A DNA stretch of 18,257 nucleotides. Origin: JBEKLJ01 sp050010255. Its GTDB lineage: Bacteria; Acidobacteriota; Terriglobia; Bryobacterales; Bryobacteraceae. Positions within the stretch are counted from its first letter, which is position 1. The number at the start of each line of letters is the position of its first letter. Of this stretch, positions 14,777-18,257 are shown piece by piece. The notes beneath the pieces were generated by a model. That model was given only the letters and a program-made list of their open reading frames with translations. It was not told where the DNA came from and searched no databases. Both the position numbers and the translations under genes were made by a program. The stretch covers positions 1-18,257 of the forward strand of contig JBEKLJ010000043.1 of NCBI GenBank assembly GCA_050010255.1. The letters run 5' to 3'.

Positions 14777-15961
14777 GTGGTGACACTCAGCTTTGAGCAG
14801 GCGCGGGAATGCGTGCTCGAGAGGGTGCCGCGCCGGAGCGCTCCGGCCGTCACCGTGCCGCTCGAGAGCGCCTGCGGGCGCGTGCTGGCGGCCGCAATCG
14901 CGGCCGACCGCGACTTCCCCGCCCTGGCCCGCTCGGTCCGGGACGGCTACGCCGTGCGCGCGGCCGACACGCCGGGGCGGTTGCGCGTGGTGGCCGAAGT
15001 GCGCGCTGGGGAGATCCTCGAGCGCACCCATGGCCCCGGCGAAGCGGTCGAGATCATGACCGGCGCCCCCGTCCCGGCGGGTGCGGACGCCGTGGTGATG
15101 GTCGAGCACATAGAGCGCGAGGGCGCGAGCATCACCGCGCCCAAAGCCGAGCCGGGCCAGTACATTAATCCGCAAGGCTCCGAAGCCCGCGCGGGAGACG
15201 TGCTGCTCGAGGACGGCGCGCGCATCGGAGCGGCCGAGGTGGCCCTGCTGGCCGCCGTCGGCCGGGTGCAGATCCCGGTTTACCCGCAGCCGCGGGTCGC
15301 CATCCTGGCCACGGGCGACGAAATCGTCGATGCCGGCGCGACGCCCGCCGCGTACCAGATCCGCAATTCGAACGCGCACTCACTGGAGGCGCAAGTGCGC
15401 CGTGCCGGGGGAATCCCCGTCGTGCTGCCGGTGGCCGGCGACACGCTCGAGGTCACGCGCGCGCTCCTGGAACAAGGTCTCAGGGCCGACCTCTTGCTCG
15501 TCTCCGGCGGCGTCTCGGCGGGCAGGTACGACGTGGCCAAGCCGGCGCTGGCGAGTCTGGGCGCGGAGTTCTACTTCGACGGCGTGCTGATCCGGCCGGG
15601 CCGGCCAACGGTCTTCGGCCGGGCCGCGGGCACGTTCTTCTTCGGCCTGCCCGGCAACCCTGTTTCCACCCTGGTCACCTTCGAGCTGTTCGCGCGCGCG
15701 GCGCTGGAGCGGCTGGGGGGCGTACCGGACCCGCCGCTGCCGCTGACGCTGGCGCGCCTCACCACTAGCTTCCGGCACAAGCCGGGGCTGACGCGCTTCC
15801 TGCCGGCGCGGCTGAGCGCGGATGGCGCCGCAGTGACGCCCGTGCCCTGGAAGGGCTCGAGCGACCTGGCGGCGCTGGTGCGCGCCAACTCATTCCTGGT
15901 CGCCGAGGAGGACCGCGAAAGCTGGGCCGGCGGCGACCTCATCCGGGTGATGATCCGATGA
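14777..15961 (+). CDS. moeA: Molybdopterin molybdenumtransferase
   Basis: The product is 394 residues, a normal MoeA length. MoeA inserts molybdate into adenylylated molybdopterin. Visible hallmarks are the N-terminal LESACGRVLAAAI and SVRDGYAVRAADT, MTGAPVPAGADAVVMVE, the MPT-binding-domain strands ILATGDEIV and IRNSNAHSLEAQ, SGGVSAGRYD (usually SGGVSxGxYD) and FGLPGNPVSTLVTFELF. A C-terminal beta-barrel domain IV follows (LTTSFRHKPGLTRFLPARL). The start is GTG 14777; a second GTG directly follows at 14780. The TAGAAT box supports the first. It leads a tight operon with moaC and mogA (ATGA overlap with moaC). Confidence 0.95.
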   Translation: MVTLSFEQARECVLERVPRRSAPAVTVPLESACGRVLAAAIAADRDFPALARSVRDGYAVRAADTPGRLRVVAEVRAGEILERTHGPGEAVEIMTGAPVPAGADAVVMVEHIEREGASITAPKAEPGQYINPQGSEARAGDVLLEDGARIGAAEVALLAAVGRVQIPVYPQPRVAILATGDEIVDAGATPAAYQIRNSNAHSLEAQVRRAGGIPVVLPVAGDTLEVTRALLEQGLRADLLLVSGGVSAGRYDVAKPALASLGAEFYFDGVLIRPGRPTVFGRAAGTFFFGLPGNPVSTLVTFELFARAALERLGGVPDPPLPLTLARLTTSFRHKPGLTRFLPARLSADGAAVTPVPWKGSSDLAALVRANSFLVAEEDRESWAGGDLIRVMIR

Positions 15962-16521
15962 AGAAGCACTCTCCAAGTCCAACCGAGACCGTTTCGCCGG
16001 CACAAGACGCGCTGCCTCTCGGCCGCGGGCGCCCCGCCGCGCGGTCAGCGCTGTCCCATTTCGACGCGGCCGGCCGGGCGCGCATGGTGGATGTCTCCGG
16101 CAAACCGGCCACCGCGCGCACGGCGCGGGCCCAGGCCTTCGTCCGCATTCCACCTAAGGCGCTGGCCAAGCTCTCGCGCAACCCCAAAGGCGACCCACTC
16201 GAAGTGGCGCGCATCGCGGGCATCGCCGCCGCCAAGCGCACCTGGGAACTCATTCCGCTGTGCCATCCGCTGCCGCTCACGCACGCCGACGTGGAGACGC
16301 ATCTGGAAGCCGGCGGCGTGCGCATCCTCACACGCGTCGCCACGCTGGCCCCGACCGGCGTCGAGATGGAAGCGCTGACGGCGGCCGCGGTCGCCGCGCT
16401 GACCGTGTACGATATGACCAAGGCGCTGGACAAGTCGATCGCCATCGAAGACCTCCACCTGCTGGAGAAGACAGGAGGAAAGAGCGGCGACTACCGGCGC
16501 GCGGGATCTCCCCAGCGATGA
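15958..16521 (+). CDS. moaC: Cyclic pyranopterin monophosphate synthase with N-terminal extension
   Basis: The product is 187 residues. MoaC forms cyclic pyranopterin monophosphate in the first stage of molybdenum cofactor synthesis. The canonical core starts at about residue 32 (LSHFDAAGRARMVDVSGKPAT) and includes AGIAAAKRTWELIPLCHPLPLTHADVE-type motifs, TGVEMEALTAA, VYDMTKALDKS with the catalytic Asp and Lys, and KTGGKSGDYRR at the end. The first 31 residues are a Ser/Pro/Arg-rich extension that most MoaC proteins lack. The ATG overlaps the moeA stop, and no start nearer the core is evident, so the extension may be real. Its stop overlaps mogA by four bases. Confidence 0.95.
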   Translation: MKKHSPSPTETVSPAQDALPLGRGRPAARSALSHFDAAGRARMVDVSGKPATARTARAQAFVRIPPKALAKLSRNPKGDPLEVARIAGIAAAKRTWELIPLCHPLPLTHADVETHLEAGGVRILTRVATLAPTGVEMEALTAAAVAALTVYDMTKALDKSIAIEDLHLLEKTGGKSGDYRRAGSPQR

Positions 16522-17009
16522 TTCAGGCCGCGGTGCTAACCATCAGCGATTCGGTCTCGGCGGGCCGGCGCACCGACGTTTCCGGCCCCGCGGTGCGCGC
16601 GCGGCTCGAGCAGCTCGGCTGGTCGGTGAGCGCGCCCGAGGCGCTGCCGGACGAGCTGGAGGTCATATCGCGGCGTCTGGCCGCGCTGGCCGACGGCAAC
16701 CAGCTCTCGGCGATCTTCACCACCGGCGGCACCGGCGTCGCGGCGCGCGACGTCACGCCCGAGGCCACGCGCGCGGCCATCGACCGCGACATTCCGGGCC
16801 TGGCCGAATTGATGCGGGCAGTGGGCCGCCTCTCGACGCCCCTGGCGGTGCTGTCCCGGGGAGTCGTGGGCGTGCGCGGCCGGGTCCTGATCGTCAACTT
16901 GCCCGGCTCGCCGCGCGGCGCGGTGGAATCGCTGGAGGCTATCATTGGTGTGGTACCGCATGTTTTCGAGCTTCTCCGCGGGGAGACCGAACACTCGGCC
17001 GGCAACTGA
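16518..17009 (+). CDS. mogA: MogA/MoaB-family molybdopterin adenylyltransferase
   Basis: The product is 163 residues. Proteins of this family adenylate molybdopterin before MoeA inserts the metal. The start MIQAAVLTISDSVSAGRRTDVSGP is the classic N-terminus, with the MPT-binding motifs FTTGGTGVAARDVTPEAT and VNLPGSPRGAVESLE. MogA and MoaB cannot be separated reliably by eye; the moeA/moaC neighbours fit either name. The open frame extends upstream to 16260 inside moaC, but that part is a shadow. ATG 16518 overlaps the moaC stop by four bases. Confidence 0.92.
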   Translation: MIQAAVLTISDSVSAGRRTDVSGPAVRARLEQLGWSVSAPEALPDELEVISRRLAALADGNQLSAIFTTGGTGVAARDVTPEATRAAIDRDIPGLAELMRAVGRLSTPLAVLSRGVVGVRGRVLIVNLPGSPRGAVESLEAIIGVVPHVFELLRGETEHSAGN

Positions 17010-17031
17010 GCTTCCCGCAGGGGCAGTCGCA

Positions 17032-17066
17032 CCGCCGCCGAGCGGAAACGGCCGGGTGGGCGGCGG
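17032..17066 (+). other. G/C-rich hairpin between mogA and the VWFA gene
   Basis: CCGCCGCC (17032-17039) pairs perfectly with GGCGGCGG (17059-17066) around a 19-base loop in the 76-base gap. There is no T-run. It could weaken read-through from the moeA operon or be chance in such G+C-rich sequence. Confidence 0.3.
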
Positions 17067-17085
17067 CGTCTGGATTGTGAGGCCC

Positions 17086-18135
17086 ATGAGACGATCGTTC
17101 ATCTTCAGCCTGCTGCTGGCCGGTCTGGCGCCGGCCCAGGAGCCGCCGACATTCCACGCGGGCGTGCAGGTCGTCGTCGTACCCGCCGTCGTCACCGACA
17201 GCGAGGGCAACTACATCAACGGCCTCCAGCCACAGGACTTCCGCCTCACCGACAACGGCCAGCCGCAGCGCATCCAGGTCGATGTCACCTACGTGCCCAT
17301 CTCGCTGGTCGTGGCCATCCAGGCGAGCTCGGCGACCGAGTCGGTGCTGCCGAAGATCCAGAAGATCGGATCGCTGTTGCAGAGCGTGGTCACGGGCGAG
17401 CAGGGGGAGGTGGCGATTCTGGCCTTCGACCACCGCATCCAGACGCTCCAGGACTTCACCTCGGACACGGACAAGATCGAGGAGGCGTTGAAGAAGCTGC
17501 GCGCCGGCAGCTCGAGCAGCCGCCTGACCGACGCCGTGGTCGCCTCCGCGCGAATGCTCAACCATCGCCCGCCACATCGCCGCCGAATCTTGCTGCTCAT
17601 CAGCGAAACACGGGACAGAAACAGTGAGGCCCGGGTGCGCGATGCGCTCACCGACCTCCAGTTCGACAACGTCACCGTCTACTCGGTCAACATCAATCGG
17701 GCGGTGACCACGCTGCTGGCGAAGCCCGAGCCGCCGCCGCCCGATTCGATCCCGTTCAGCGCCCGTCCGCTGCCCGCGGGCGTGCCGTCCACGCCATCGT
17801 CGGCCGAGCAGGTGGCGCCGGTCATCGGAAAGAACGCCGGCAACGCCATTCCCGCCTTCGTCGAGCTCTTTCGCCAGGCCAAGGCGATCTTCGTCGCCAA
17901 CCCGGTGGAGGTCTACACCCAGTTCACAGGCGGCAAAGAGCATTCGTTTGTTTCGCAGCGAGACCTGGAGCGCGCCATTGCCGGCATCGGCAACGAGCTG
18001 CACTCGGAGTATCTGATCACCTACTCTCCGGGCAACAAGGAGGAGGGCGGCTTCCACGACATTGCGGTCACGGTAAACCGCCGGGACGCGAAGGTCCGCA
18101 CGCGCCCCGGCTACTGGGTAGCCACGCGGCAGTGA
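17086..18135 (+). CDS. Exported VWFA-related acidobacterial protein with degenerate metal site
   Basis: The product is 349 residues. A signal peptide (MRRSFIFSLLLAGLAPAQ) is followed by a beta-rich lead-in typical of the acidobacterial VWFA-related family: VQVVVVPAVVTDSEGNYINGLQPQDFRLTDNG-style, in which the protein contrasts free speech-like 'D-x-G' turns. A von Willebrand A-like fold follows from about residue 72 (ISLVVAIQASSATES). The metal-binding DxSxS motif is changed to QASSA (Gln79), so metal-dependent adhesion is doubtful. LISETRDRNSEARV later corresponds to the usual LISDG region. It ends with EYLITYSPGNKEEGGFHDIAVTV and RTRPGYW, the normal family tail. Function of the family is unknown. 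The frame is open upstream to 16945 inside mogA, but ATG 17086 gives the signal peptide. An in-frame GTG at 17077 is a possible alternative. Confidence 0.88.
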   Translation: MRRSFIFSLLLAGLAPAQEPPTFHAGVQVVVVPAVVTDSEGNYINGLQPQDFRLTDNGQPQRIQVDVTYVPISLVVAIQASSATESVLPKIQKIGSLLQSVVTGEQGEVAILAFDHRIQTLQDFTSDTDKIEEALKKLRAGSSSSRLTDAVVASARMLNHRPPHRRRILLLISETRDRNSEARVRDALTDLQFDNVTVYSVNINRAVTTLLAKPEPPPPDSIPFSARPLPAGVPSTPSSAEQVAPVIGKNAGNAIPAFVELFRQAKAIFVANPVEVYTQFTGGKEHSFVSQRDLERAIAGIGNELHSEYLITYSPGNKEEGGFHDIAVTVNRRDAKVRTRPGYWVATRQ

Positions 18136-18257
18136 GCGCTAGCCCGGATGTTTCACGCGGAAAGCGGTTTGGCGCGCCGGACGCGGCAAAACGGGGTGGC
18201 GGTGCCGCGCTGAGCGAGAGCACTGCTGGCCGTAGCGGGTAGGACCTGGATTTCAGG
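18136..18257. other. Right-edge intergenic stretch
   Basis: The last 122 bases after the VWFA stop hold repeat copy C at 18139-18156. I see no open reading frame, terminator with T-run or RNA gene in the remainder. Confidence 0.5.
18139..18156 (+). repeat. Intergenic repeat copy C (CTAGCCCGGATGTTTCAC)
   Basis: This 18-base string sits three bases after the VWFA stop codon. It shares the CTAGCCCG head and TCAC end with copy B, and diverges in the middle. The relationship to copies A and B is weaker than theirs to each other. Confidence 0.3.

Noticed and set aside
14675..15379. N-terminal extension of the amidase
   Set aside because: The frame runs antisense through moeA and the residues lack amidase features.

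Overview
The window is G+C-rich and densely packed, with every coding stretch closely abutted by the next. It looks like chromosomal sequence from a member of the Acidobacteriota, probably near the Solibacter/Bryobacter group. The main evidence is the last gene, whose product fits the acidobacterial VWFA-related family. Supporting evidence is an OB-fold/GAF sensor kinase and an AsmA-like protein of the kinds common in that phylum. This taxonomic call is inference from protein style, not from a marker gene. I see no tRNA, rRNA, CRISPR array, transposase or phage gene.

Layout. (1) Positions 1-2061, minus strand: a HAD-family phosphatase/mutase followed by a sensor-kinase-like gene that runs off the left edge. 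(2) Positions 2247-6087, plus strand: xdhC, a mocA/mobA-like nucleotidyltransferase and a long AsmA-like gene, joined by 4-base overlaps and preceded by a near-perfect -10 box almost touching the start codon. (3) Positions 6124-10314, plus strand: an arginine operon argF-argG-argH-argR. It has a recognisable promoter overlapped by two tandem ARG-box-like sites, so the encoded ArgR probably represses its own operon. A strong hairpin lies between argF and argG, and a perfect 12-bp inverted repeat follows argR. (4) Positions 10444-14674, minus strand: an amidase-signature enzyme, then a pair of exported M16 metallopeptidases, one with the zinc motif and one without. (5) Positions 14777-17009, plus strand: moeA-moaC-mogA for molybdenum cofactor synthesis, again with a -10 box placed for leaderless transcription. 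(6) Positions 17086-18135, plus strand: an exported VWFA-related protein.

How the genes fit together. Molybdenum cofactor is a recurring theme. MoaC, MogA and MoeA act in pterin formation and metal insertion. XdhC and the MocA-like enzyme act in the late maturation of molybdenum hydroxylases such as xanthine or CO dehydrogenases. No molybdoenzyme is visible here, nor are moaA, moaD or moaE. The arg genes cover the last three steps from ornithine to arginine plus the regulator. The M16 pair looks like a heterodimeric periplasmic protease in which one subunit brings the metal site and the other the substrate-binding Arg/Tyr region.

I did not find a clearly new multi-gene system. The points most worth a second look are: a sensor kinase whose phospho-acceptor histidine position is serine; the self-regulated arg operon with its intercistronic hairpin; the near-leaderless promoters; an 18-base intergenic repeat seen three times; and an AsmA-like protein translationally coupled to molybdoenzyme maturation genes.
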